DNA from: Pseudomonas sp. JM0905a
Lineage (GTDB): Bacteria; Pseudomonadota; Gammaproteobacteria; Pseudomonadales; Pseudomonadaceae
Direction: 5' to 3'
Assembly: GCF_014700075.1 (NCBI RefSeq)
Contig: NZ_JACXBU010000007.1
Location: 353,970 to 417,969 of the forward strand
DNA: 64,000 nucleotides
Each line of letters starts with the position of its first letter. The stretch's first letter is position 1. Both the position numbers and the translations under genes were made by a program. Shown in pieces: positions 26,616 through 34,837 of this stretch. The notes under the pieces were generated by a model. The model had not been told where the DNA came from, searched no databases, and worked only from the letters and a program-made list of their open reading frames with translations.

Positions 26616-27827
26616 ATGACAACGAGTTTCTGGAAAGCCGGCCACACGCCCACCCTGTTCTCCGCCTTCCTCTATTTCGACCTGAGTTTCATGGTGTGGT
26701 ACGTCCTCGGCCCGCTCGGAGTACAGATCGCCAGCGACCTGCAACTCACCACCCAGCAGCGCGCCATGATGGTCGCCACGCCCATACTGGCCGGCGCGGT
26801 GCTGCGCTTCCTGATGGGCATGCTCGCCGACCGTACCTCGCCGAAGACCGCAGGCCTCATCGGCCAGATCGTGGTGATCACCGCGCTCTTCATCGCCTGG
26901 CAGGTAGGCATCCGCACCTATGAGCAGGCGCTGCTCCTCGGCCTGTTCCTCGGCTTCGCCGGCGCCTCCTTCGCCGTGGCCCTGCCGTTGGCGTCCCAGT
27001 GGTATCCGCCGCAGCACCAGGGCAAGGCCATGGGCATCGCCGGCGCCGGCAACTCCGGCACCGTGCTGGCCGCCCTCTTCGCCCCTGGCCTGGCTTCGCT
27101 GTACGGCTGGAACAATGTCTTCGGCCTGGCGCTGATCCCGCTGGTACTGACATTGGCGATCTTCTTCCTGGCAGCGCGCAACGCCCCCAACCGCCCAGCA
27201 CCCAAGGCCCTCGGCGATTACCTGAAAGCCCTGGGCGACCGTGACAGCTGGTGGTTCATGCTGTTCTACAGCGTGACCTTCGGCGGCTTCCTCGGCCTGG
27301 CCAGTACCCTGCCCGGCTACTTCCACGACCAGTACGGCCTGGCGCCGGTGACCGCCGGCTACTACACCGCCGCCTGCGTCTTCGCCGGTAGCCTGATGCG
27401 TCCGCTGGGTGGCGCCTTTGCCGACCGCATCGGCGGCATTCGGACCCTCCTCGTGGTCTATACGGTCGCCTCGGTGTGCATCGCCGCTGTGGGCTTCCAC
27501 ATCTCCAGCGCCACCGTGGCCCTGGGCCTGTTCGTGGTCGCCATGCTGAGCCTCGGCGCCGGCAACGGTGCCGTGTTCCAGTTGGTGCCCCAGCGCTTCC
27601 ACAAGGAAATCGGTGTAATGACCGGCCTGATCGGCATGGCCGGCGGCATCGGCGGCTTCTGCCTGACGGCGGGCCTGGGCGCCATCAAGCAGCACACCGG
27701 CGACTACCAGCTTGGCCTGTGGCTGTTCGCCAGCCTGGGCGTGGTGGCCTGGTTCGGCCTCTACGGCGTGAAGCAACGCTGGCGCACCACTTGGGGTTCG
27801 GCTGCCGTCACTGCCGCCCGTGTCTGA
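26616..27827 (+). CDS. nasA: nitrate/nitrite transporter, NarK/NasA family
   Basis: 403-aa major-facilitator protein of the nitrate-nitrite porter family, importing nitrate for assimilation across the inner membrane. It has twelve predicted helices, the nitrate signature GAGNSGTV (about 138-145) and a second GAGNGAVFQLVPQ near 310, plus RFLMGMLADR with the first substrate arginine. The start ATG at 26616 follows GAGGTG; an ATG four codons earlier lacks this. It has a sigma-54 promoter and NasT-type leader upstream, and the kinase-fusion gene follows with at most a small gap. Confidence 0.93.
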   Translation: MTTSFWKAGHTPTLFSAFLYFDLSFMVWYVLGPLGVQIASDLQLTTQQRAMMVATPILAGAVLRFLMGMLADRTSPKTAGLIGQIVVITALFIAWQVGIRTYEQALLLGLFLGFAGASFAVALPLASQWYPPQHQGKAMGIAGAGNSGTVLAALFAPGLASLYGWNNVFGLALIPLVLTLAIFFLAARNAPNRPAPKALGDYLKALGDRDSWWFMLFYSVTFGGFLGLASTLPGYFHDQYGLAPVTAGYYTAACVFAGSLMRPLGGAFADRIGGIRTLLVVYTVASVCIAAVGFHISSATVALGLFVVAMLSLGAGNGAVFQLVPQRFHKEIGVMTGLIGMAGGIGGFCLTAGLGAIKQHTGDYQLGLWLFASLGVVAWFGLYGVKQRWRTTWGSAAVTAARV

Positions 27828-27918
27828 CCTGGTGCACAAATCGGCGCCCAGTGCGGCGCCAAGCCAGACTCGACAAGGAGCGCCTCGCGCTCCTTTCGCC
27901 ATACAGGACCCATGCCTG

Positions 27919-29586
27919 ATGACCCTGCAACTCAGCTTCGGCGAAGCAAGCGCCACCGGCCCCCGCGCGGAGAACCAGGACGCCCTGCGGGTGGTCACCC
28001 CCGCGCCCGCGCTGGCTGCCAGCAAGGGCTACCTGTTCGCCCTGGCCGACGGCGTCAGCCAGTGCGCCGACGGTGGTCTGGCCGCTCGCGCCACCCTGCA
28101 GGCCCTGGCGCTGGACTACTACTCCACCCCGGAAACCTGGGCCGTCGCCCAATCCCTGGACCGGCTGCTGGTGGCCCACAACCGCTGGCTCCAGGCCAAT
28201 GGCGGCGGCCAACCACTGCTCACCACCCTGACCGCCATGGTGCTACGCGGACGCCGCTTCACCCTGGCCCATGTGGGCGACTGCCGCGCCTATCGCTGGG
28301 ACGGCCGCCAGCTCACCCGTCTCAGCGAGGACCACGTCTGGGAACAGCCGGGCATGCAGCACGTGCTCAAGCGTGCCCTCGGCCTGGACCAGCACCTGGT
28401 GGTGGATTACCTCGATGGCGAACTGGCGGAGCGCGAGGGTTTCGTACTGGTCAGTGATGGCGTCTGGGCCGTGCTCGGCGATCAGGGCATCCAGCGCATC
28501 CTTCAGGATGAACAGGACCTCCCCGCCGCCGCCCAGGCACTGGTCAGCGCCGCGCACCTGGCGGGTGGCCAGGACAATGCCAGCGCCCTGCTGATTCGCG
28601 TCGAAAACCTGCCCCAAGTGGGTTTGGCCGATACCCTGGCGCAACTCGATCACTGGCCGCTGCCACCGCGTCTGCAGGAAGGCCACGACTTCGAGGGCTG
28701 GCAGGTAGACCGTCTGGTCGCCGAATCCCGCCAGTCCATGGTCTATCGGGTGCGCGATGGCCAGGACCGTCGCTGGCTCCTGAAGACCTTGCCCGCCAGC
28801 CGCCATGACGAACCCGGTGCAGCCCCGGCCCTCATGCTGGAAGAGTGGTTCCTGCGCCGAGTCGCCGGGCGTCACTTCCCCGAAGTACATCCTCTGCCCG
28901 GGCGCCAGCATCTTTATTACGTGCAGCGCGAATACGCCGGTCAGACGCTGGCCGAGCACCTGCGCCTCAGCGGCCCCATGGTGCTCCCGGAGTGGCTGGA
29001 TATCGCCCCGCGCCTGCTGAGGGCGCTGGGCCAACTGCACCGCCGCAACATCCTGCATCGCGACGTCAAACCGGAGAACCTGCTCTGGGGCGATGACGGC
29101 GAGTTGCGCCTGCTGGATTTCGGCCTGGCCTATTGCCCTGGCCTGTCCCAGGACGAGGCTCACAGCCTGCCGGGCACCCCCAGCTATATCGCCCCGGAAG
29201 CCTTCTCTGGAACGCCACCGTCGCCCCGGCAGGATCTCTACGCCGCAGGCGTCACCCTCTACCACCTGCTCACCGGGCACTACCCGTACGGCGAAGTCGA
29301 AGCCTTCCAGCATCCACGCTTCGGCATGCCCGCCCCGCCCAGCCGCTACCGCCCCGACCTGCCCGCCTGGCTGGACGAATGCCTGATGCGGGCGGTCGCC
29401 GCCGACCCGATCGGGCGCTACGAAACGATGGAGGAGTGGCTGCTGGCCCTGGAACAAGGGGAACGCCGCGCGCTCAACACCAAACCCAGGCCCTTGCTGG
29501 AACGCGAGCCGCTGATGGTATGGCGCGGACTGGCCTTGCTGTCGCTGCTGCTCAATCTGATGCTGCTGGTCACCCTGCTGGGCTGA
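27919..29586 (+). CDS. bifunctional PP2C phosphatase - Ser/Thr protein kinase, membrane anchored
   Basis: 555-aa fusion from ATG 27919. An in-frame GTG at 27820, overlapping the nasA stop, would add 33 unconserved residues. The N-terminal PP2C phosphatase domain (about 5-235) has ENQDA (18-22), ALADGVS, HVGDCRAYR and GGQDNAS metal motifs. The C-terminal Hanks kinase domain (about 255-525) has HRDVKPEN (His380) and DFG (Asp400). It ends with a hydrophobic anchor in the last ~20 residues. It sits between the nitrate transporter and the NirB-like gene, as in other pseudomonads, so it likely modulates nitrate assimilation; its target is unknown. Confidence 0.88.
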   Translation: MTLQLSFGEASATGPRAENQDALRVVTPAPALAASKGYLFALADGVSQCADGGLAARATLQALALDYYSTPETWAVAQSLDRLLVAHNRWLQANGGGQPLLTTLTAMVLRGRRFTLAHVGDCRAYRWDGRQLTRLSEDHVWEQPGMQHVLKRALGLDQHLVVDYLDGELAEREGFVLVSDGVWAVLGDQGIQRILQDEQDLPAAAQALVSAAHLAGGQDNASALLIRVENLPQVGLADTLAQLDHWPLPPRLQEGHDFEGWQVDRLVAESRQSMVYRVRDGQDRRWLLKTLPASRHDEPGAAPALMLEEWFLRRVAGRHFPEVHPLPGRQHLYYVQREYAGQTLAEHLRLSGPMVLPEWLDIAPRLLRALGQLHRRNILHRDVKPENLLWGDDGELRLLDFGLAYCPGLSQDEAHSLPGTPSYIAPEAFSGTPPSPRQDLYAAGVTLYHLLTGHYPYGEVEAFQHPRFGMPAPPSRYRPDLPAWLDECLMRAVAADPIGRYETMEEWLLALEQGERRALNTKPRPLLEREPLMVWRGLALLSLLLNLMLLVTLLG

Positions 29587-29676
29587 CGCACCAGCTCAGC
29601 GCAGCTCGCCCCAGGAAAGTGCGGAGCGACCCAGAAGTCATCACCAGGGACCGCACAACTCAAGGCATGCCGGGGT

Positions 29677-29692
29677 TGGCACGGCAACTGCA
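29677..29692 (+). promoter_or_regulatory. sigma-54 promoter of the nirB-like gene
   Basis: TGGCACGGCAACTGCA matches the RpoN consensus closely. GG (29678-29679) and GC (29690-29691) are separated by 10 bp. Predicted start near 29703. Confidence 0.85.
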
Positions 29693-29723
29693 ACATCCAT
29701 TTCGACAATCAACAAAAAGCGCC

Positions 29724-29807
29724 CGCCTCAACGACGAGACGGCACTTTCCCGGTCGAACGGGACTTGGACAAAGGCGTCCTGCTGGCAACAGCGGGACGC
29801 CTTTTTT
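29724..29807 (+). promoter_or_regulatory. ANTAR-type antiterminator leader of the nirB-like gene
   Basis: Candidate P1: CGCCTC / GAGACG (29724-29741; one C-A mismatch) with hexaloop AACGAC. A second hairpin TCCCG / CGGGA (29748-29763) has loop GTCGAA. P2: GGAC / GTCC (29767-29780) with hexaloop AAAGGC, the same loop as in the nasA leader. The terminator GGCGTCC...GGACGCC (29774-29801) is followed by T6 and uses the P2 loop and 3' arm. This corresponds to the nirBD leader where NasT antitermination is established in P. aeruginosa. Confidence 0.8.
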
Positions 29808-29840
29808 GTTTGCTCGGCATTTATGCAGGAGTGTTCTGGC

Positions 29841-30941
29841 ATGAAGACATCCAAGCTGGTGGTGATCGGAAACGGCATGGCCGGAGTGCGTACCCTCGAA
29901 GAGCTGCTGAGGCTCGCGCCGGAGCGATACCAGATCACGGTGTTCGGCGCCGAACCCCATCCGAACTACAACCGCACCCTGCTCTCCCCGGTGCTGGCGG
30001 GCGAACAGTCCTTCGAGGAGATCATCCTCAATGGCCTGGCGTGGTACGCGGATAACGGCATCGAACTCTTGCTGGGCCGCAAGGTGGTGAAAATCGATCG
30101 CCAGCGCCGCCAGGTAATCGCCGAAGACGGCACCTGCGCCAATTACGACCGCCTGGTGATCGCCACTGGCTCCACGCCGAGCCGCCTGTCCATCCCTGGC
30201 AATCGGCTGCAAGGCGTGATCGGCTACCGTGATATCGCCGGCGCGCGCGCCATGATCGAAACCGCCCGCACCCACAGCCACGCCGTGGTGATAGGAGGCG
30301 GCCTGCTGGGCCTGGAAGCGGCCAATGGCCTCAAGCAACGCGGCATGGACGTGACCGTGGTGCACCTGGCCGACTGGCTGCTGGAAAAGCAACTCGACCA
30401 GCCGGCCGGCGATAAGCTGTTGCGCGCATTGCAGGCCCGGGGTATCCGATTCCGCCTGGGCACTGCCATTGAAGAGTTGATCGACAACGGGGGTGCCCAG
30501 GTATGCGCGGTGCAACTGGCGGGCGGCGAGATCATCACAGCCGACCTGGTGGTGATGGCGGCCGGTATCACGCCCAATACCGAACTCGCCGAACGGGCGG
30601 GCCTGCCCTGCAGGCACGGCATCCTGGTCGACGACACCCTGCAGACCTACGACCCGCGCATCTATGCCATCGGTGAATGCGCCAATCATCGCGGTGTCTC
30701 CTATGGCCTGGTAGCGCCGTTGATGGAGCAGGCCAAGGTCTGTGCCAATCACCTGGCCATGCTCGGTTTCGCCCGTTACCAGGGGGCGTGCACGGGCACC
30801 CGACTCAAGATCGCCGGCATCGAGATGTTCTACGCTGGCGACCTCCCCCATACCGGTCACGCAGCCGAGGGCCGCGACGCGTGTCCCCTGCATGACTGGC
30901 AGATCGAACTGGCTTCCAACGACATGCTCGCCTGGACCTGA
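29841..30941 (+). CDS. NirB N-terminal-like NAD(P)H/FAD oxidoreductase (truncated nitrite reductase or NasC-type subunit)
   Basis: 366-aa flavoprotein matching only the N-terminal FAD/NAD module of assimilatory nitrite reductase NirB (normally ~800-850 aa). It has the FAD-binding VVIGNGMAGVRTLEELL, the NAD-binding VVIGGGLLGLEAANGL and the C-terminal IYAIGECANHRG motif. After the GTRLKIAGIEMFYAGD segment the sequence leaves NirB similarity and stops; the BFD iron-sulfur, sulfite-reductase and 4Fe-4S/siroheme domains are missing, and no nirD or nitrate reductase follows. It could be a deletion remnant or a stand-alone electron-transfer subunit like Klebsiella NasC. ATG 29841 follows AGGAG. It is preceded by a NasT-type leader. 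Confidence 0.75.
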   Translation: MKTSKLVVIGNGMAGVRTLEELLRLAPERYQITVFGAEPHPNYNRTLLSPVLAGEQSFEEIILNGLAWYADNGIELLLGRKVVKIDRQRRQVIAEDGTCANYDRLVIATGSTPSRLSIPGNRLQGVIGYRDIAGARAMIETARTHSHAVVIGGGLLGLEAANGLKQRGMDVTVVHLADWLLEKQLDQPAGDKLLRALQARGIRFRLGTAIEELIDNGGAQVCAVQLAGGEIITADLVVMAAGITPNTELAERAGLPCRHGILVDDTLQTYDPRIYAIGECANHRGVSYGLVAPLMEQAKVCANHLAMLGFARYQGACTGTRLKIAGIEMFYAGDLPHTGHAAEGRDACPLHDWQIELASNDMLAWT

Positions 30942-30978
30942 ATCAATTGTGGAGCGCAATGCGCCTGGGAGAATTCCA

Positions 30979-31716
30979 ATGAACGGCAAAGTCTGGCTGG
31001 TAGGTGCGGGCCCTGGCGACCCTGAGCTCCTCACCCTGAAGGCGGTAAAGGCCTTGAATCAGGCGGATGTGGTCATGATCGACGACCTGGTCAATCCATC
31101 TGTGCTCGAGCACTCCCCCACCGCTCGGGTGGTCCGCGTCGGCAAGCGCGGTGGCTGTCGCTCGACACCTCAGGCGTTCATTCATCGCCTGATGCTGCGT
31201 TACGCGCGCCAGGGTAAGTGTGTGGTGCGGCTGAAAGGCGGCGATCCGTGCATCTTCGGTCGCGGCGGCGAAGAGGCCGAGTGGCTCGCCGAGCGCGGCA
31301 TCGAAAGTGAGTTGGTCAATGGCATCACTGCGGGCCTGGCCGGAGCCACCAACTGCGGTATTCCCCTCACCCTGCGCGGCATCAGCCGTGGCGTGACCCT
31401 GGTCACTGCCCACACCCAGGACGACAGCAGCCTCAACTGGGGCGCCCTGGCGCAATCGGGCACCACCCTGGTGGTTTACATGGGAGTCGCAAAACTGGCG
31501 GATATCAGGGAAGGACTGCTGGCTGGCGGCATGACCGGCGCCATGCCCGTGGCGATGATCGAGAACGCTTCCCTGCCCCATCAACGGGAATGCCGCAGCA
31601 CCCTGGACCGCATGCAGGCGGACGCCAGGGCATTCGAACTAAAGAGCCCGGCCATTCTGGTCATAGGTGAAGTCGCCGCAGCCGAAGCAATCCTTCCGAT
31701 GGCGCGTAGCGCCTGA
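30979..31716 (+). CDS. cobA: uroporphyrinogen-III C-methyltransferase (SUMT)
   Basis: 245-aa S-adenosylmethionine-dependent enzyme that methylates uroporphyrinogen III at C2 and C7 to precorrin-2, the precursor of siroheme and cobalamin. Signature motifs are VGAGPGDPELLTLKA at the N-terminus, GRGGEE near 94, and VYMG near 172. It lies 37 bp after the NirB-like gene and shares its leader, consistent with siroheme supply for nitrite reductase, although the siroheme-binding part of NirB is gone here. ATG 30979 has GGGAG upstream. A T7 terminator follows. Confidence 0.95.
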   Translation: MNGKVWLVGAGPGDPELLTLKAVKALNQADVVMIDDLVNPSVLEHSPTARVVRVGKRGGCRSTPQAFIHRLMLRYARQGKCVVRLKGGDPCIFGRGGEEAEWLAERGIESELVNGITAGLAGATNCGIPLTLRGISRGVTLVTAHTQDDSSLNWGALAQSGTTLVVYMGVAKLADIREGLLAGGMTGAMPVAMIENASLPHQRECRSTLDRMQADARAFELKSPAILVIGEVAAAEAILPMARSA

Positions 31717-31746
31717 ATCTCTCTTCGCTCCTGCGAAGTGGTGCTT

Positions 31747-31770
31747 GCCCGGCTCTGCCGGGCTTTTTTT
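31747..31770 (+). terminator. cobA terminator
   Basis: GCCCGGC / GCCGGGC stem, TCT loop and seven T residues. Confidence 0.9.
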
Positions 31771-31816
31771 GCCTCACATCCGGATCCGCTGCCGAATTAA
31801 TTTTCTCGAGGCAAAG

Positions 31817-31842
31817 AAAAACCCGGCCTAGGCCGGGTTTTT
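31817..31842 (-). terminator. oprF terminator
   Basis: AAAAACCCGGCC / GGCCGGGTTTTT, nearly perfect palindrome with a TTTTT tail on the minus strand, 18 bp after the oprF stop. Confidence 0.88.
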
Positions 31843-31859
31843 CCTGCAGCTCAAACCAA

Positions 31860-32912
31860 TTACTTGGCCTGGGCTTCTACTTCGGCTTCTACGCGGCGGT
31901 TAACAGCGCGGCCGTCAGCAGTGGCGTTGTCAGCAACCGGGCGGGTTTCGCCGTAGCCAACAGCGTTGACGCGCTCGCCACCAACACCGTACTGGTTGAC
32001 CAGAACTTCACGAACGGCGTTGGCACGGCGCTCGGACAGCTTCTGGTTGTAGGCGTCGGTACCAACGGAGTCGGTGTGACCTTCAACGGTGGTAGTGGTC
32101 GCCGGGTACTGGTTCATGAAGTCAGCCAGGTTCTTGATGTCGCCGTAGCTTTCTTCTTTCACCTTGGACTTGTCGAAGTCGAACTTCACGTCCAGCTCAA
32201 CGCGTACGACTTCGGCAACAGCCGGGCAGCCATCGGCGTCAACGGTGACGTTGGCCGGGGTGTCCGGGCACTTGTCTACGTTGTCGCAAACACCGTCGTT
32301 GTCGCTGTCAGCGCACACTTCAGCAACCGGAGCCGGAGCCGGCTCGGCTTGCTTGGTGGAACCGCCGAAGTTCACGCCAACGCCTACGCCAGCCATCCAC
32401 TCGGATTCCTGGGCGTCCAGGTTGTACATGCCATCCAGGCTTGCCTTGGCGAAGAAGTTCTCGGTGAAGTAGTACTTCAGACCGGTACCAACGTTGGCGA
32501 AGGTGCTGTGGTCACGACCGGTACGCGGCGGGATGTTGCTGATGTTCTGATGGGCGAAGCCGGCAGAAACGTACGGACGCAGGCCAACACCCGGGGTGCC
32601 GAAGTGGTAAATGGCGTCCAGGGAAGCCAGGTTGCCCTTGATGTCCTTGTGGCCATCGGTACCGAAGGAGTCTTCGGAGGTCATGTCGTGGTATTCGCCG
32701 TACGACAGAGCCAGGGAAACGTCGTCGGTCAGGTAGTAGCCTACCGAGCCGCCGTACAGGTTGCCGTTCTCGAGATCGCGAGAACTGTCGGTGAAGTAAC
32801 GCTTACCGAAAGCTTCCACCTCAACTGCGCCTTGGCCCTGAGCCAGCGCGTTCAGCGAAAAGGCGGCAACAAGAGAGCCAACGGCTACGCCTAAGGTGTT
32901 TTTCAGTTTCAT
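31860..32912 (-). CDS. oprF: OprF, major outer-membrane porin and peptidoglycan anchor
   Basis: 350-aa outer-membrane protein. The signal peptide of ~24 residues ends ALA. An eight-stranded N-terminal barrel follows to about residue 180, then a Pro/Ala-rich linker and a cysteine-containing thrombospondin-3-like Asp-rich segment (CADSDNDGVCDNVDKCPDT). A C-terminal OmpA/peptidoglycan-binding domain has GHTDSVGTDAYNQKLSERRA. It provides structural integrity and slow general porin activity. It lies downstream of sigX, whose product drives part of oprF transcription in P. aeruginosa. A bulged 11-bp hairpin lies in its leader. Confidence 0.98.
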   Translation of the reverse strand: MKLKNTLGVAVGSLVAAFSLNALAQGQGAVEVEAFGKRYFTDSSRDLENGNLYGGSVGYYLTDDVSLALSYGEYHDMTSEDSFGTDGHKDIKGNLASLDAIYHFGTPGVGLRPYVSAGFAHQNISNIPPRTGRDHSTFANVGTGLKYYFTENFFAKASLDGMYNLDAQESEWMAGVGVGVNFGGSTKQAEPAPAPVAEVCADSDNDGVCDNVDKCPDTPANVTVDADGCPAVAEVVRVELDVKFDFDKSKVKEESYGDIKNLADFMNQYPATTTTVEGHTDSVGTDAYNQKLSERRANAVREVLVNQYGVGGERVNAVGYGETRPVADNATADGRAVNRRVEAEVEAQAK

Positions 32913-32939
32913 CCGTAAATCCCCATCTTGGTGGTCAGT

Positions 32940-32967
32940 AAGTTGTCGAACAATCTTCGGACAACTT
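32940..32967 (-). promoter_or_regulatory. hairpin in the oprF 5' leader
   Basis: Inverted repeat AAGTTGTC(C)GAA / TTCGACAACTT, 11 pairs with a single bulged C and a five-base loop, about 30 bases upstream of the oprF start. A TAGAAT -10-like element lies just upstream (32976-32981). A 5' stem of this kind commonly stabilises abundant porin mRNAs; its role here is inferred. Confidence 0.5.
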
Positions 32968-33020
32968 GGGCGGCAATTCTAGCAGAACACGCCGGCCCAT
33001 AAGAGATAATTTTTCCCGAA

Positions 33021-33611
33021 CTAAGTTTCAGCGAGTCCGGAAAATTTTTCGCGAAGGCGATCGAGCGCACGCTTGTAGCGCATTTTTGTGGCGCTCAAGC
33101 CCATATGCATAATGTCGGCAATCTCCTGGAACTCGAGCTCTGCGACAAAACGTAGCACCAGAATTTCCCTGTCAATGGGATTGACATGTACGAGCCATCG
33201 CTCAAGACCGCCCCGCTCCTCGACCTTGGGCGCTTTCTCGTCCGAGGCTTCTTCAAGCGGATCCAGACTCAATGCGTCAAGTAATCGTCGTTTTCGACGC
33301 TCTTTCCGATATTGGGTAATGCACTCGTTGTACGTGATGCTATATAGCCATGTCTTGAACTTCGACTTGCCTTCGAAGTTCTTCAAACCATAGAGCACCT
33401 TCAGCATCACTTCCTGGCAGACATCATCTGCGTCGCGGTCGTTGCCTAAATAGCGGGCACAGACGTTGAACAAGGTGCGTTGATAGCGCCGCATCAATTC
33501 TTCATAGGCGCGGGTGACATGGAACAGCTCGACATGCGCACGTTCCACGAGCTCTTCATCGGAGAGCTCGCGTGGGTCATAGCGCAAGGAAAGCGATTGG
33601 GGCTTGTTCAA
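33021..33611 (-). CDS. sigX: ECF sigma factor SigX
   Basis: 196-aa extracytoplasmic-function sigma factor that responds to cell-envelope stress and controls oprF, fatty-acid synthesis and biofilm genes in Pseudomonas. Region 2 has the DADDVCQEVMLKVLYGL and FKTWLYSITYNECI core-binding/-10 segments (about 60-105). Region 4 (about 140-190) contains PIDREILVLRFVAELEFQEIADIM, the helix-turn-helix reading the -35. No anti-sigma gene is adjacent; instead the mechanosensitive-type channel CmpX, a proposed modulator of SigX, is immediately upstream. Confidence 0.96.
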   Translation of the reverse strand: MNKPQSLSLRYDPRELSDEELVERAHVELFHVTRAYEELMRRYQRTLFNVCARYLGNDRDADDVCQEVMLKVLYGLKNFEGKSKFKTWLYSITYNECITQYRKERRKRRLLDALSLDPLEEASDEKAPKVEERGGLERWLVHVNPIDREILVLRFVAELEFQEIADIMHMGLSATKMRYKRALDRLREKFSGLAET

Positions 33612-33707
33612 AACGGGTCGGGCCGACAGTCAGGTCAAAAGCCGCCGGGGGCGCGGGGTTCGCGCACCCTGTCTGGCGGCATACATTAGCAGGGAAAAGC
33701 CATCGTG

Positions 33708-34532
33708 TTAGCGGCTGGTTACCCGTTGATCGAGCAAAGTACGATTCGACACCGATACCAACTCACCGTCTTCGGTGAGCAGCAGGGTTTTCACCGTACC
33801 GATTTCCTCGATCTGCCCTTCGACATCGCCGACCTTGACTTGTTGCCCGACCTGATAGAGCTCACGCACATAGATACCGGCGAGGATCTGCCCGGCGATT
33901 TCGCGACTGCCAAGACCCAGCGCCAGTGCCGCCGCCAGGCCGATGGAAATCAGCACGATGGCGATGACGTTGTTCAGCAGGTCGGTCTTGACCTCCAGTT
34001 GGCCGATGGCCACGGAGATGCTGATGATGATGACCAGGCCTTGGGCGATACGGCCCAGCCCGTGGGCGTACTCCAGCCCCACGCCTTCGGCCGCACCACG
34101 CACCAGGCCGCTGACCAGTTGCGCCAACAGCACGCCGGCCAGCAGTACCAGCGCTGCACCCAGCACCTTGGGCAGGTAGAGAGCGAGCACATCAAGGGTG
34201 GCCGAAACGCGGTCCAGTCCCAGGGATTCAGCTGCGGAGACCAGGAAGATCAACAGCACGAACCAGTAGACGATCTTGCCTATCAGGGTGGAAACCGGCA
34301 CCTGGATGCCGGCGCGAGCCAGCATCTTGGTCAGACCGGTACCCGCCATCAGGCGATCCAGCCCCACCTTGGCCAGCAGCTTGGACAGCAGGGTATCCAG
34401 CAGCTTGGCCACAACGAAGCCCAGCAGTACCACGACCAGCGCGCCGAACAGGCGCGGAATGAAGCCCGCCACCGGTGTCCACACCGTGGTCATGGCATTA
34501 ACGAGTCCTTGGGTCCAGGGGTCGAATTCCAT
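33708..34532 (-). CDS. cmpX: CmpX, MscS-like conserved inner-membrane protein
   Basis: 274-aa protein with about five hydrophobic segments and a short MscS-type C-terminal beta domain (EIAGQILAGIYVRELYQVGQQVKVGDVEGQIEEIG region). The length is that of the MscS-related 'small conductance' CmpX group. In P. aeruginosa, cmpX loss raises SigX activity, linking membrane tension to the envelope response. ATG 34532 begins two bases after the crfX stop; a TTG two codons earlier overlaps that stop. It forms one unit with crfX and sigX. Confidence 0.92.
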   Translation of the reverse strand: MEFDPWTQGLVNAMTTVWTPVAGFIPRLFGALVVVLLGFVVAKLLDTLLSKLLAKVGLDRLMAGTGLTKMLARAGIQVPVSTLIGKIVYWFVLLIFLVSAAESLGLDRVSATLDVLALYLPKVLGAALVLLAGVLLAQLVSGLVRGAAEGVGLEYAHGLGRIAQGLVIIISISVAIGQLEVKTDLLNNVIAIVLISIGLAAALALGLGSREIAGQILAGIYVRELYQVGQQVKVGDVEGQIEEIGTVKTLLLTEDGELVSVSNRTLLDQRVTSR

Positions 34533-34534
34533 GT

Positions 34535-34783
34535 TCAATCAGCCTTATCTGCAGAACGGACAGAAGCATTGCGGCGCGAAACGGGCGCCAGATGGGGCGA
34601 GCCATTATTGAGGGCGATCATCATCGCCTCGAGCCAGTGGCCCATGAGGCTGAACAGATCCCCGGCACCCACCTGACGATTCGCGGTCTTGAGCACACGG
34701 CCCAGGGTTGCGTCGTCGTCGTGGTCGGAATGCGGAGACGCCTTGAGCAGGTCCCGCAAAGATTCTTCGAACGGATCGTGCAT
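34535..34783 (-). CDS. crfX: CrfX, small conserved protein of the sigX cluster
   Basis: 82-aa soluble protein starting MHDPFEESLRDLLKASP, chosen because GAGGT lies four bases upstream. It is acidic at the N-terminus (HSDHDDDATLGRV) with a conserved core TANRQVGAGDLFSLMGHW. In P. aeruginosa crfX is among the SigX/CmpX-responsive genes; its biochemical function is unknown. It is tightly coupled with cmpX downstream. Confidence 0.88.
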   Translation of the reverse strand: MHDPFEESLRDLLKASPHSDHDDDATLGRVLKTANRQVGAGDLFSLMGHWLEAMMIALNNGSPHLAPVSRRNASVRSADKAD

Positions 34784-34837
34784 GCGCACCTCACGTGGAT
34801 ATGTCGGCTAGACGTGGCTGGAGCTGGCCGGGTCACA

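Noticed and set aside
29133..30941. 602-codon frame running through the kinase 3' end, the leader and the nirB-like gene
   Set aside because: The upstream 236 codons are out of frame with the kinase, cross the sigma-54 promoter and terminator, and show no family similarity; the gene starts at 29841 behind AGGAG.
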